Assembly: GCF_024158125.1 (NCBI RefSeq)
Contig: NZ_JAMZFT010000002.1
Coordinates: 1-64,000, forward strand
From: Futiania mangrovi
GTDB lineage: Bacteria; Pseudomonadota; Alphaproteobacteria; Futianiales; Futianiaceae
Length of the DNA stretch: 64,000 nucleotides
Direction: 5' to 3'
In this document: piece by piece, positions 1 to 10,926 of the stretch
Position numbering within the stretch: the stretch's first letter is position 1
Layout of the letters: every line of letters begins with the position of its first letter
Made by a program: the position numbers and the translations under genes
The notes under the pieces: model-generated
Database searches by the model: none
What the model was told of the DNA's origin: nothing
The model's input: only the letters and a program-made list of their open reading frames with translations

Positions 1-183
1 CATATGAGCGACCATATAACAGTGCCCATGCACCGCCGCCCACACGTCTCCTCAATCCTCAAATCTGTCAAAGAGCGGACCAAACAAGCCCCAGAGCGCC
101 GCATGGCGCTTGAGACGTCGCCTGATCAAGGTAATGTCCGCGGAGGATGAACCGGCGTGTGCCAGTCCGTCGCGCGGAGCCCT
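1..183 (-). other. 5' leader of a probable rRNA operon
   Basis: Read on the minus strand, this stretch follows a strong promoter and contains a boxA-like antitermination element (66-76), but no convincing protein gene. Such leaders precede 16S rRNA and carry boxA for the Nus antitermination complex. Further toward the left edge the minus strand carries GTGGGCGGC, a string I recall from alphaproteobacterial pre-16S leaders; that recollection is weaker evidence than boxA. The 16S gene itself would start beyond position 1, so the assignment is an inference from promoter plus boxA. Confidence 0.6.
66..76 (-). promoter_or_regulatory. boxA-like rRNA antitermination element
   Basis: The minus strand reads GCTCTTTGACA, one base different from the same stretch of the E. 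coli rrn boxA (GCTCTTTAACA). boxA RNA binds NusB/NusE and makes rRNA transcription resistant to Rho. It lies about 110 bases downstream of the promoter at 184-213, a usual layout for an rRNA leader. Confidence 0.6.
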
Positions 184-213
184 TATGTAGGCGAAGCGCC
201 CCAAGAGTGTCAA
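184..213 (-). promoter_or_regulatory. strong sigma70-type promoter firing left (probable rrn P1)
   Basis: On the minus strand a perfect -35 TTGACA (208-213) is followed after 18 bases by TACATA (184-189); a 17-base reading gives CTACAT. Just upstream (about 236-248) the minus strand has an A-tract that could act as an UP element. Near-consensus promoters are rare in this GC-rich window, which supports a stable-RNA promoter. Confidence 0.65.
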
Positions 214-494
214 GCGCCTGTCACACGATTTCTGCACGTTTTTTTGTCGGCCCGAGAGGCGCCGCCATCTCCCGTTCGGTGGGCCGCACCAGGGCATCAG
301 GACAGCCCGTTTGACCCATCGTCCAGTGCTACCCCGAGGAGACACCGCCAGCCCCATATATAGGCACGCGCACGCGCGCGAGGGGCGCGCGCAAAGGGCG
401 GACCGGTTGACAGCGCCCGGACGCGCACGCATCGTCGCCGCAGGTTCACGACAGCGGCCGAATCACGGTGTTCGGCGCATCCCCTGGAGGCGAC
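214..494. other. intergenic region between rrn promoter and M23 peptidase gene
   Basis: This region separates divergent transcription units. Short open frames here have no recognisable features. On the plus strand TTGACA at 407-412 is a possible -35 for the peptidase gene, but the -10 position (CATCGT) is poor. An AT island CATATATAGG (353-362) may be a -10 on either strand. A GGAGG Shine-Dalgarno at 486-490 precedes the GTG start at 495. Confidence 0.4.
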
Positions 495-2192
495 GTGACG
501 TCCCGCACACCGCACAAGACATCCGCCAGCCAGACGCTGAAGGTCGGAAGCCTGTTGTTTGCCACCGGCGTTGCCGCCGGACTTGGCGCGGCAGCCTTCT
601 TCAACAACCAGGCCGAGGCCGTCCGCAGCGGCGCCCCGGTCGCGCGCGTCGAGTTGCCCCCCACCCTGCCCGCCTCGGCGTCGAACGGTTCTCCACGGAG
701 CGCCGCCCGGACCGATGCGCCCGCGACGATGCCGCAGGACACCGTCGCGGAAACCCGGCCGCCGGAGGCCGCGTCCGCCTCAGACGCGCCGGTCGAGGTG
801 GCCAGCCTGCCGGAGCAGGTCCCCGCACGCGGCATCGAGCCGGAGCAGGACGCCGCAGCCGGCGCGGATCCCCAGTCCGGAGAGCAAGGGCAGGCAGAAG
901 TAGCCGCCGCGCCTACCGCCGCCACTCCTGCGGAAACCGTCGTGCGGCTGCAGCCCGGCGACACGCTGATCGAACTGCTGACGAGCGCCGGTGCCGACCG
1001 TATCGAGGCGCACAACGCGGTTGAGGCACTCCGCCCACTCTACAATCCGCGCGCCCTGCGCGCCGGCCAGGAGGTGAAGCTGGCGCTTGGCAATGCCGGC
1101 GAGCAGATCTACCTCAACGCGCTCGAAATCGTCGCCGACGTCGATCGTACCGTCGTTGTCGAGCGGGGAGACGACGGCAGCTACGCCGCGCGGGAAGACG
1201 TGGTGCAGCTCATCGCGCTGCCGCGGCTCGCCGGGGCCGAGATCGACTCCAGTCTCTATCTCGCGGCGCAGGATGCGAAGGTTCCTGCGAACATCATCGT
1301 CGAGCTCATTAGGGCCTTCTCCTACTCGGTCGACTTCCAGCGGGAAATCCAGCCGGGCGATGCGTTCGAGGTGCTCTACGACACCATGGTCGATCCTGCG
1401 GGACAGCCGCTGAAGGCGGGCGAGATGCGCTACGCCGCGCTACGCCTCGGCGGCAAGATGAAGGAGCTGTACCGCTTCGAAGTGCCCTCCGACGGCAGCG
1501 TCGACTATTTCGTGCGCGACGGTTACTCGGTGAAGCGCATGCTGATGCGGACGCCGGTCGACGGGGCGCGGCTCTCCTCCGGCTTCGGCAAGCGACGGCA
1601 CCCGATCCTCGGCTACAACAAGATGCACAAGGGCGTCGATTTCGCCGCACCCACCGGTACGCCGATCATGGCCGCGGGCGACGGCACCATCGAGGTCGCA
1701 GGCCGCAACGGTGGTTATGGCAACTACATCCGCATCCGACACAATGGAACGTTCTCGACGGCCTATGCGCACATGCACCGCTTCGCCAAGGGCATGAGCA
1801 GGGGTGCACGAGTCCGCCAGGGCCAGATCATCGGCTATGTCGGCTCGACAGGGCGGTCGACGGGCCCGCACCTGCACTACGAGATCCTGATGAACGGCGC
1901 GCAGGTGAACCCGATGGGAGTGCGCGTGCCTGTCGGGCGCGAACTTGCGGGGAAGGATCTGAAAGCCTTCAAGGCGCTGGTCGCGGAGATCGACCGCCAG
2001 CGCGGCGGAATGGAAGACGAGCCGAGGATCGCCGGACCGGTGGAGACGAAAGCGGTCGCAGACGCGGCGCCCGTCCCAGCCGCGTCAGCTTCGACGCCCG
2101 CAGCGGCATCTGCATTGGCGCCCGCCGCCGAGGCTCCGCGCGACCGACCGGGCGCGGAGGACGGTGTGCCGCGCGGCACGAGCAGCAGGTAA
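495..2192 (+). CDS. M23 family metallopeptidase (murein endopeptidase, NlpD/MepM-like)
   Basis: This 565-residue protein is a probable cell-wall endopeptidase or hydrolase activator. A hydrophobic segment near residues 16-35 is a signal anchor. An Ala/Pro/Glu-rich linker follows, then a LysM/OapA-like region beginning VVRLQPGDTLIELL, then a C-terminal LytM (M23) domain. The zinc ligands look intact: HKGVDF supplies His and Asp, and HLHYE the catalytic and ligand His. The C-terminus is an Ala/Pro-rich tail. I chose GTG 495 because GGAGG lies 4 bases upstream; an in-frame GTG at 468 lacks this. A strong terminator follows the stop. Cleavage activity is inferred from intact ligands. Confidence 0.85.
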   Translation: MTSRTPHKTSASQTLKVGSLLFATGVAAGLGAAAFFNNQAEAVRSGAPVARVELPPTLPASASNGSPRSAARTDAPATMPQDTVAETRPPEAASASDAPVEVASLPEQVPARGIEPEQDAAAGADPQSGEQGQAEVAAAPTAATPAETVVRLQPGDTLIELLTSAGADRIEAHNAVEALRPLYNPRALRAGQEVKLALGNAGEQIYLNALEIVADVDRTVVVERGDDGSYAAREDVVQLIALPRLAGAEIDSSLYLAAQDAKVPANIIVELIRAFSYSVDFQREIQPGDAFEVLYDTMVDPAGQPLKAGEMRYAALRLGGKMKELYRFEVPSDGSVDYFVRDGYSVKRMLMRTPVDGARLSSGFGKRRHPILGYNKMHKGVDFAAPTGTPIMAAGDGTIEVAGRNGGYGNYIRIRHNGTFSTAYAHMHRFAKGMSRGARVRQGQIIGYVGSTGRSTGPHLHYEILMNGAQVNPMGVRVPVGRELAGKDLKAFKALVAEIDRQRGGMEDEPRIAGPVETKAVADAAPVPAASASTPAAASALAPAAEAPRDRPGAEDGVPRGTSSR

Positions 2193-2220
2193 GGCCCCGC
2201 GCGCCCCGCAGAACCGAAGA

Positions 2221-2255
2221 GGCCCCCCGCACGAACCGATGCGGGGGGCCTTTTT
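2221..2255 (+). terminator. Rho-independent terminator after the M23 peptidase gene
   Basis: An 11-bp perfect stem (GGCCCCCCGCA with TGCGGGGGGCC) closes an 8-base loop and runs straight into TTTTT on the plus strand. It separates the peptidase gene from the convergent clpB gene. Confidence 0.9.
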
Positions 2256-2300
2256 CATGCGCCCTGCGGAGTGCGGGCGCGTTCCGCCAACTCCATGCGA

Positions 2301-4937
<2,637 letters not shown>

Positions 4938-5075
4938 GGTCTGACCCCTTCTTCAGGCGATCCTGTATCCGGCCCCAACGATGGCAGCAGGACACGCGGT
5001 TCTCCGGCACGTTGAGATTGGAACGGCCCGCGAAGGCACCGCTCCCGTGACATGAGGGGATGTGGGTGTTGCCCG

Positions 5076-5115
5076 TCAGACACACAAGAGGCCGCCCCGG
5101 CGGGGGGCGGCCTCT
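5076..5115 (-). terminator. terminator-like hairpin after the DUF4167 gene
   Basis: A perfect 12-bp stem (AGAGGCCGCCCC with GGGGCGGCCTCT, 87-98 and 104-115 past 5000) has a 5-base loop. On the minus strand it is followed by TTGTGTGT, an imperfect U-rich tail. It sits 48 bases past the stop of the minus-strand DUF4167 gene. Confidence 0.7.
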
Positions 5116-5163
5116 CGGATGGTTTGCCTGATACGGGCCGGGAGACGCGCCCCCGGAAGCCGT

Positions 5164-5886
5164 TCAATTGTCGGCGGACACGGGCTCCTTCGCCTCGGCC
5201 TGCACCTTGCGCGGCCGGCCACGGCGGCGCTTCGGCGCAGCATCCGCTGCCTCGCCCTCGCTGCCATCGGCGGCCTCGGCAGCGCCGCCGGACGGAGCCG
5301 GTGCGGCGTCTTGCTGCGGCTGGACGTCGCCATCGGGCCGGCGGCGCGGACGGCCGCGGCGACGGGGGACGTCCGCCTGCTGAGCGGCCTCCGCTTCCTC
5401 ATCGTGACGCGACGCGGCGCGGCCTGCATCCTGCTGCTGCTCCGCCTCCTGAGCGGTGGAATCGCGGTCGAAGCGACGCACGACCTGCGCCTCGGCCGGC
5501 GCCTGGTCCTCGTCCTCGTCCTCGTCGCCGTCGTCATCCTCGTCGCGGCCCTGCGCGCCTGGCGTCGTGTCGATCTCCGGCTGCGGCTCATAGCCTTGCA
5601 CGGGCGCCTGCGCCATGTTGCGCGGCTGGCCCGACTGGGCCTGCATCGCGCACATCAGGCGGAAATAGTGCTCCGCGTGCTGCATGTAGGTTTCCGCGGC
5701 GATGCGGTCCCCCGCCGAGTTCGAGTCGCGCGACAGGTTGAGATACTTCTCGTACACCTGCTGCACGGTACCGCGCACCTTGACGTCGGGTCCGTTCGAC
5801 TCGAAGACGCGGTTGAGCGAGAACCCCTGTCCGCCGCCTCTGCGGCCGCGTCCACGCGACCGTTTCGCGTTCTGCCCCTGCCTCAT
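5164..5886 (-). CDS. DUF4167 domain protein, basic N-terminus
   Basis: This 240-residue protein belongs to the DUF4167 family, found almost only in Alphaproteobacteria and usually beside prmC/prfA, as here. The N-terminus is Arg/Gly-rich (RSRGRGRRGGGQGF), suggesting nucleic-acid binding. The conserved core follows (about 25-85: VFESNGPDVKVRG through AAETYMQHAEHYFR). The rest is low complexity, alternating acidic stretches (DEDDDGDEDEDED) and AT-hook-like RRRGRPR motifs (at least two copies). That charge pattern suggests RNA or DNA association, but the function is unknown. The family call is firm. Confidence 0.88.
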   Translation of the reverse strand: MRQGQNAKRSRGRGRRGGGQGFSLNRVFESNGPDVKVRGTVQQVYEKYLNLSRDSNSAGDRIAAETYMQHAEHYFRLMCAMQAQSGQPRNMAQAPVQGYEPQPEIDTTPGAQGRDEDDDGDEDEDEDQAPAEAQVVRRFDRDSTAQEAEQQQDAGRAASRHDEEAEAAQQADVPRRRGRPRRRPDGDVQPQQDAAPAPSGGAAEAADGSEGEAADAAPKRRRGRPRKVQAEAKEPVSADN

Positions 5887-6083
5887 GCTGTCAGCTTGCC
5901 AATTCTCTTGTTTGTCCGTGCGGCACCTGCCGCCGCATAAGCGGAGGCGATCTCAGCGATCACGTGCCAAAGCTATCCTCGGTGGCGTTCTCGTTACCGC
6001 ATGCGCCAAAGGAACCGCACCCATCAAGGGCCGAAATCCCGGTAAAGTCCGGCGCGTCCAATCCGTTCGAGAACGCTTGGAAA

Positions 6084-6995
6084 CTATCTTGGCATGCAAG
6101 GGTTTCCAAGTTCTTTTTTCGCGCGCGCAGCGATAACGCGGTCAATTCCTGCCAGATCGGCCGCAATCGCGACGGTTTCAAGGCCTGCGGCGGCGAAAAT
6201 CTCCGTCACGGCCGGTGCTTGGCCCTCTCCGATCTCCACGAGAAGCGTTCCCGCGGGCGCGAGATGGCCAAGCGCGGCAAGAGCGATTCGCCGGTAGGCG
6301 TCGAGCCCGTCCGTTCCGCCGTCGAGAGCGGCGGCCGGCTCGTGCACGGCCACGTCGGGCTCGAGACCGGCAATGTCCCCGCCAGCGATGTAGGGCGGGT
6401 TCGATACGATCAGGTCGAACGTGCCGTCGAGCCCATCGAACCAGTCTGCCACCGCGAACCGGGCACGCGGGCCCAGACCGTGGCGGGCCGCATTGCGCCG
6501 GGCAAGCGCCACGGCATCCGCGGAAACGTCCGTGCCGAGGCCTTCCGCCCGCGGCATCTCGTGCAGCAACGCAAGCAGGATGGCTCCCGTTCCCGTGCCG
6601 AGGTCCAGGACGCGGAGCCGGGCCCGCCGGTCGGTTACGCGCGCGAGCGCGGCCTCCACCAGCGTCTCGGTGTCGGGCCGGGGAATCAGGGTCGCCGGGC
6701 TGACCTCCAGCATCAGGCCCCAGAATTCCCGCACGCCGAGGATGTGGGCCACGGGCTCCCGCGTCTCCCGCCGACCGATCGCATCTGCGTAGCGGGTACG
6801 GGCCTCGGGGTCGAGCGCCTGCTCCGGCCGTGCGATGATGGCGGCGGCGTCGAGGTCCGTGACACCGCGCAGCAGCACGCGCGCATCCACGCCCGCGTCC
6901 GGAACACCCGCCGCGCGCAGCCGTGTCCGCGCCCAGGCGAGTGCAGCGCCCACGGTTTCCGGGCAGGCGCGGACGGGATCCTCTTCAGGCGGCAT
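6084..6995 (-). CDS. prmC: release factor glutamine methyltransferase PrmC
   Basis: This 303-residue enzyme methylates the glutamine of the GGQ motif in peptide-chain release factors, using S-adenosylmethionine. An N-terminal helical domain is followed by a Rossmann methyltransferase domain with the SAM loop [11 protein letters not shown] and the family motif NPPY, which binds the substrate glutamine side chain. It overlaps the end of prfA by 11 bases on the same strand, so enzyme and substrate are probably co-translated. The start is the ATG at 6995. Confidence 0.95.
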   Translation of the reverse strand: MPPEEDPVRACPETVGAALAWARTRLRAAGVPDAGVDARVLLRGVTDLDAAAIIARPEQALDPEARTRYADAIGRRETREPVAHILGVREFWGLMLEVSPATLIPRPDTETLVEAALARVTDRRARLRVLDLGTGTGAILLALLHEMPRAEGLGTDVSADAVALARRNAARHGLGPRARFAVADWFDGLDGTFDLIVSNPPYIAGGDIAGLEPDVAVHEPAAALDGGTDGLDAYRRIALAALGHLAPAGTLLVEIGEGQAPAVTEIFAAAGLETVAIAADLAGIDRVIAARAKKELGNPCMPR

Positions 6996-8067
6996 CGGCG
7001 CCGAGCGTTGCGAGCCGCGCGGCCTCGTCCGCCGCGATCAGCGGGCCGATGACATCGTCGAGATCGTCGCCCGCCACGATCCGGTCGAGCTTGTAGAGGG
7101 TGAGGTTGATGCGGTGGTCGGTCAGGCGGCCTTGCGGAAAATTGTAGGTGCGGATCCGCTCCGACCGGTCGCCGGAGCCGACCTGCGACTTGCGCGCGGC
7201 TGCCCGCTCGCTCGCGGCCTTCTGGCGTTCCATGTCGTAGAGCCTGGTCTTCAGCACCTGCATGGCGCGGGCACGGTTCTGGTGCTGCGACTTCTCGCTG
7301 GAGGTGACGACGATGCCCGTTGGCAGGTGCGTGAGGCGTACCGCCGATTCCGTCTTGTTGACGTGCTGGCCGCCTGCGCCCGAGGCGCGCATGGTGTCGA
7401 TGCGGATGTCCTCCGGCCGGATGTCGATGTCGACGTCTTCGGCTTCGGGCAGTACGGCGACGGTGGCGGCGGAGGTGTGGATGCGCCCGCCTGCCTCGGT
7501 CACCGGCACGCGCTGCACCCGATGCACGCCCGACTCGAACTTCAGCCGCGCGAACACGCCGCGCCCGGCAATGCGCACGATCACCTCGCGGTAGCCGCCG
7601 AGGTCGCTCTCGGTCGCGTCGAGGATTTCCGTGCTCCAGCCCTTGAGTTCGGCGTAGCGCAGGTACATGCGCAGAAGGTCGCCCGCGAACAGCGCCGCCT
7701 CCTCCCCGCCCGTGCCGGCGCGGATCTCGAGGATGGCATTGCGGGCGTCGTCCTCGTCCTTCGGCAGAAGCTGGACGAGCAACGCATGCTCCAGCGCCTC
7801 GCACCGTTCGCGTGCGCCGTCCAGTTCCTCCTCGGCCAGTTCGCGCATGGCGGCGTCGGCGGTGCGGTCGGCGGCCATCTCCTTCAGGTCCGCAACCTCG
7901 CGCCGCGCGGCCTCCCAGGCGCGCACGGCCTCCACCACCGGGCCGAGGTCCGCATATTCCTTGGAGAGCTTCGCAAGCTCCCCACCGTCCGCCCGGCCTT
8001 CGGCCAGCAGCGCCTCCAGCTCCTCGTAGCGGTCGACGACCTGCGCCAGCGTGTCGGTCGGGATCAT
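6985..8067 (-). CDS. prfA: peptide chain release factor 1
   Basis: RF1 (360 residues, exactly the family length) recognises UAA and UAG in the ribosomal A site and triggers peptidyl-tRNA hydrolysis. The catalytic GGQ lies in [16 protein letters not shown]. Anticodon-like recognition residues should be near the middle of domain 2, but I did not assign them individually. The protein starts [11 protein letters not shown] at an ATG overlapping the ispG stop by four bases, and its 3' end overlaps prmC. Longer upstream extensions of this frame run antisense or out of frame through ispG and are not used. Confidence 0.97.
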   Translation of the reverse strand: MIPTDTLAQVVDRYEELEALLAEGRADGGELAKLSKEYADLGPVVEAVRAWEAARREVADLKEMAADRTADAAMRELAEEELDGARERCEALEHALLVQLLPKDEDDARNAILEIRAGTGGEEAALFAGDLLRMYLRYAELKGWSTEILDATESDLGGYREVIVRIAGRGVFARLKFESGVHRVQRVPVTEAGGRIHTSAATVAVLPEAEDVDIDIRPEDIRIDTMRASGAGGQHVNKTESAVRLTHLPTGIVVTSSEKSQHQNRARAMQVLKTRLYDMERQKAASERAAARKSQVGSGDRSERIRTYNFPQGRLTDHRINLTLYKLDRIVAGDDLDDVIGPLIAADEAARLATLGADAA

Positions 8068-9191
8068 GCGGGCTCGGTCGCTTCCGCCGGCGTCTGCGCA
8101 GCCTCGATCTCGGCGGCCTTCTTCTCGACCAGTTCGACGATGTGGTCGACGAGGCGGACGTTCTCCATCTTGTGGTCGGCGACACCCGACAGATAGACCA
8201 TGCCCGAGCCGCCGTTGCCGCCGGTAAAGCCGATGTCGGTCTCTCGCGCCTCGCCCGGGCCGTTCACGACGCATCCGATGATCGACAGCGTCATGGGCGT
8301 CGTGATGTGGGCGAGCCGGTCCTCCAGGATCGAAACGGTCTTGATGACGTCGAAGCCCTGGCGCGCGCAGGACGGACAGGAAACGATGGTCACGCCGCGG
8401 CGCCGCAGGCCGAGCGATTTCAGCATCTCGTAGCCGACTCGGATCTCCTCCACCGGGTCGGCGGAGAGCGAGACGCGGATGGTGTCGCCGATGCCGGACC
8501 AGAGCAGCATGCCAAGGCCGATGGAGGACTTCACCGTCCCGCTCATCAGGCCGCCGGCTTCCGTGATGCCGAGGTGCAGCGGATGGTCGCAGGCGTCCGC
8601 CAGCTGCTGGTAGGCGGCAACCGCGAGGAAGACATCCGATGCCTTCACGCTGATCTTGAACTGGTCGAAGTCGTGGTCGAGCAGGATCGCCGCATGGTCG
8701 AGCGCGCTTTCCACCATCGCCTCGGGACAGGGCTCCCCGTACTTCTCCAGCAGGTCGCGTTCCAGCGAACCCGCGTTGACGCCGATGCGCATGGAGCAGC
8801 CGTGGTCCTTCGCAGCCTGCACGACCTCGCGCACGCGGGCGTCGGAGCCGATGTTGCCCGGGTTGATGCGCAGGCAGGCCGCACCCGCCTCCGCCGCCTC
8901 GATGGCGCGGCGGTAGTGAAAATGGATGTCGGCGACGATCGGCACGCGGGCGGCGCGCACGATCTCCCTCAGCGCCTTCGTCGACGCCTGGTCCGGGCAT
9001 GAGACGCGCACGATGTCGGCGCCCGCGTCCTCCAGCGCCTTCACCTGCGCGATGGTCGCAGCCGCGTCGGCCGTGATCGTGTTCGTCATGGACTGCACCG
9101 TGATCGGCGCGTCCCCGCCCACGGGAACGTCGCCGACCATGATCTGGCGGCTCTTGCGCCGGTGGATGTCGCGATAGGGTCTGACGCTCAC
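8064..9191 (-). CDS. ispG: 4-hydroxy-3-methylbut-2-enyl diphosphate synthase (flavodoxin) IspG
   Basis: IspG converts methylerythritol cyclodiphosphate to HMBPP in the MEP isoprenoid pathway, using a 4Fe-4S cluster. The 375-residue form has the TIM-barrel start [19 protein letters not shown] and the C-terminal cluster region with [10 protein letters not shown] and [10 protein letters not shown], which supply the three cysteine ligands. I start at GTG 9191 (VSVRPYRDI) because AGGAG lies 8-9 bases upstream. An ATG at 9263 would add 24 basic residues without homology, and a possible TATATT -10 (9262-9267, minus) falls there. A perfect 20-base palindrome sits in the leader. Confidence 0.95.
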   Translation of the reverse strand: MSVRPYRDIHRRKSRQIMVGDVPVGGDAPITVQSMTNTITADAAATIAQVKALEDAGADIVRVSCPDQASTKALREIVRAARVPIVADIHFHYRRAIEAAEAGAACLRINPGNIGSDARVREVVQAAKDHGCSMRIGVNAGSLERDLLEKYGEPCPEAMVESALDHAAILLDHDFDQFKISVKASDVFLAVAAYQQLADACDHPLHLGITEAGGLMSGTVKSSIGLGMLLWSGIGDTIRVSLSADPVEEIRVGYEMLKSLGLRRRGVTIVSCPSCARQGFDVIKTVSILEDRLAHITTPMTLSIIGCVVNGPGEARETDIGFTGGNGGSGMVYLSGVADHKMENVRLVDHIVELVEKKAAEIEAAQTPAEATEPA

Positions 9192-9228
9192 CGAACCTGC
9201 TCCTGACCGTCCCTTGGTTCCGTATCCG

Positions 9229-9248
9229 GAGCGCCCGCGCGGGCGCTC
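9229..9248. other. 20-bp perfect GC palindrome in the ispG leader
   Basis: GAGCGCCCGC is directly followed by its reverse complement GCGGGCGCTC. In RNA it would fold into a tight 8-bp hairpin with a GCGC loop just ahead of the ispG Shine-Dalgarno. There is no T-run on either strand, so it is not a standard terminator. It may be an mRNA-stabilising hairpin or a protein site; no function is shown. Confidence 0.45.
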
Positions 9249-9275
9249 TCTTCGCCTGTGCAATATAGCGACGCC

Positions 9276-9299
9276 GCCGCCCCTGCGACAGGGGGCGGC
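9276..9299 (-). terminator. hairpin after the rodZ-like gene
   Basis: GCCGCCCCT (9276-9284) pairs with AGGGGGCGGC (9290-9299), with one bulged base and a short loop. It lies 19 bases beyond the minus-strand rodZ-like stop. No U-tract follows, so termination would be weak; the hairpin itself is clear. Confidence 0.4.
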
Positions 9300-9317
9300 A
9301 AAAGGCGCCGACCGCTT

Positions 9318-10868
9318 CTAGGGCTGCCAGCCCGCCAGCGCCGCGGGGCTGAGCGGGATGTTGCGGCGAACCTCGCCAACGTCGCCGAGCGCGGGCAATT
9401 GCTGTCCGTCGAGCACGAGGACAACCCCGCCGGCATTCCCTGTGATCATGGTGGCGGTACCCGCATCGCCCGGCACGCGATAGGTCTCGCCCGCATTGAG
9501 GATGCGGCTGAACACGATGTCGCCGTCACCGTCGCGGATCTGCACCCAGGCGCGCTCGACAGCGCGCACGGTCACGCGCGAGGGGGCCGAGGCGCGCGGC
9601 GCGCCGACGTCCTCGGCCCGCGACAGCGCCCCCGCACCAGTGGCGGCGGTGACCGTTGCTGCGCCGGTCGCAGGAACGACCGTGTCCGTCGGAAGCGCTC
9701 GCGCAACCGGTACCGGCGGCGGCGCGGCGGGGGCGCCTGCAGCGAGCGCACGAACCGTCTGCTCCACCGGGGCGGCCGCCGCCTGCCCGCGGAGGCGCGC
9801 GGGGTTGGCCTGCGGCCGAACGATCCCGACGGTTACCTCCGGCTGCGGCACAGGACGGCCGTCCTGGCCTGGGGATGCGGGGGCCGGCGCGGCACCCGGC
9901 ACGACTGCCTCGCCGCTCCTTTCGACCGGCGCCGGCGGCGTCTGCGCCGGTCGCTCTGCCGGCGCGGGTTGCGCGGGACCCGTCGCCGCGGCTTGCTGCG
10001 AAGGTGCCGAGGCAGCCTCCCCGGACATGGCTGCGGCACTGTCCGGCGCAGCGCGGTCGGCAGACGGTTGCGGGGGGACCTGCTCCGGGGCAGCCAGCTG
10101 CACGGGGGGCTCGCCTGGTGCGGCCTGCTCCGCCGGCACCGGCGCACCCGCACCGATGCGCCCCTCGGCGACGCCATAGGACGGCAGGACGGCGGTCAGC
10201 GCCCCCCCGTCGCCCGCGGGCGCCGTCCGCAGACCCGGCGCCACGGACGAGGTGCGAGCGGGAGCGGGGGCGCCTTCCAGGGTCCCGGCCGCCGGTGCCG
10301 CAGCCTGCCGTTCGCCGGAAGCCTGGTCCGCCGAGGGCGGCGAAACGGGCACCGCGGCGCCGTCGTCGCCCATCACGGCAGGCGGAACGGGGGCGGCGCT
10401 TTCGCCCTTCAGCATCGCCATGAGGCGCGGCGGGATGTCGGCGATGCGCGGAAGATCGCCGCCTTCGCGCGCATAGAGCGCCCAGGCACCCGCGCCCAGC
10501 GCGGCGACCACCAGGGCCGCGGCAATGGTCCCGAGCCCGGGAAGGCGGGCGGGCTCCGGCGGCTCCTTGAAGACCAGCGCGCTCTGGGTGCGGCCGTCGG
10601 TTTCCTCCTTGTAGCGCTCGACCGCGGCAGCGGCGTCTAGGCCCAGGTAGGAGGCATAGGTCTTCACGAAGCCGACCGTGTAGGCCGGGCCAGGCAGCTC
10701 GGCATAATTGCCGTCTTCGAGCGCCGCCAGCAGCGACCGGCGGATGCGCAGGTTCCCGGCCACGGCGTCCAGTTCCTCGCCGCGCGACTGGCGCGCCGCG
10801 CGGAATGTCTCGCCCAGCGCCGCCATGGGCGCTCCAGCCAGTCGATCCGTCTCGTCGTCCATGCTCAC
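9318..10868 (-). CDS. RodZ-like helix-turn-helix membrane protein with DUF4115 C-terminus
   Basis: This 516-residue protein has the RodZ layout. A cytoplasmic HTH_25 domain (about 18-80, with [20 protein letters not shown]) is followed by one transmembrane helix (110-133), then a long periplasmic Ala/Pro-rich linker, then a C-terminal DUF4115 beta domain (last 85 residues, with [14 protein letters not shown]). RodZ links MreB filaments to the elongation machinery and helps set rod shape. The linker is far longer than in E. coli RodZ. The start may be GTG 10868 or ATG 10862. The gene lies between ptsP and ispG on the same strand, a common alphaproteobacterial order. Confidence 0.82.
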   Translation of the reverse strand: MSMDDETDRLAGAPMAALGETFRAARQSRGEELDAVAGNLRIRRSLLAALEDGNYAELPGPAYTVGFVKTYASYLGLDAAAAVERYKEETDGRTQSALVFKEPPEPARLPGLGTIAAALVVAALGAGAWALYAREGGDLPRIADIPPRLMAMLKGESAAPVPPAVMGDDGAAVPVSPPSADQASGERQAAAPAAGTLEGAPAPARTSSVAPGLRTAPAGDGGALTAVLPSYGVAEGRIGAGAPVPAEQAAPGEPPVQLAAPEQVPPQPSADRAAPDSAAAMSGEAASAPSQQAAATGPAQPAPAERPAQTPPAPVERSGEAVVPGAAPAPASPGQDGRPVPQPEVTVGIVRPQANPARLRGQAAAAPVEQTVRALAAGAPAAPPPVPVARALPTDTVVPATGAATVTAATGAGALSRAEDVGAPRASAPSRVTVRAVERAWVQIRDGDGDIVFSRILNAGETYRVPGDAGTATMITGNAGGVVLVLDGQQLPALGDVGEVRRNIPLSPAALAGWQP

Positions 10869-10926
10869 CGTTCCGGGCTCCGTTCCCGCAAGCGCCCCCG
10901 AGCGCGGCCATCGCCTTCGCCGCAGC

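Noticed and set aside
52-515. Short overlapping open frames at the left edge
   Set aside because: They are Arg/Ala-rich, overlap each other on both strands and cover a promoter and boxA; they are better explained as an rRNA leader.
4938-5060. RpoH-type heat-shock promoter before clpB
   Set aside because: I looked for CTTG plus a CCCCAT-like -10 at the right spacing on the minus strand and found only partial words at wrong distances.
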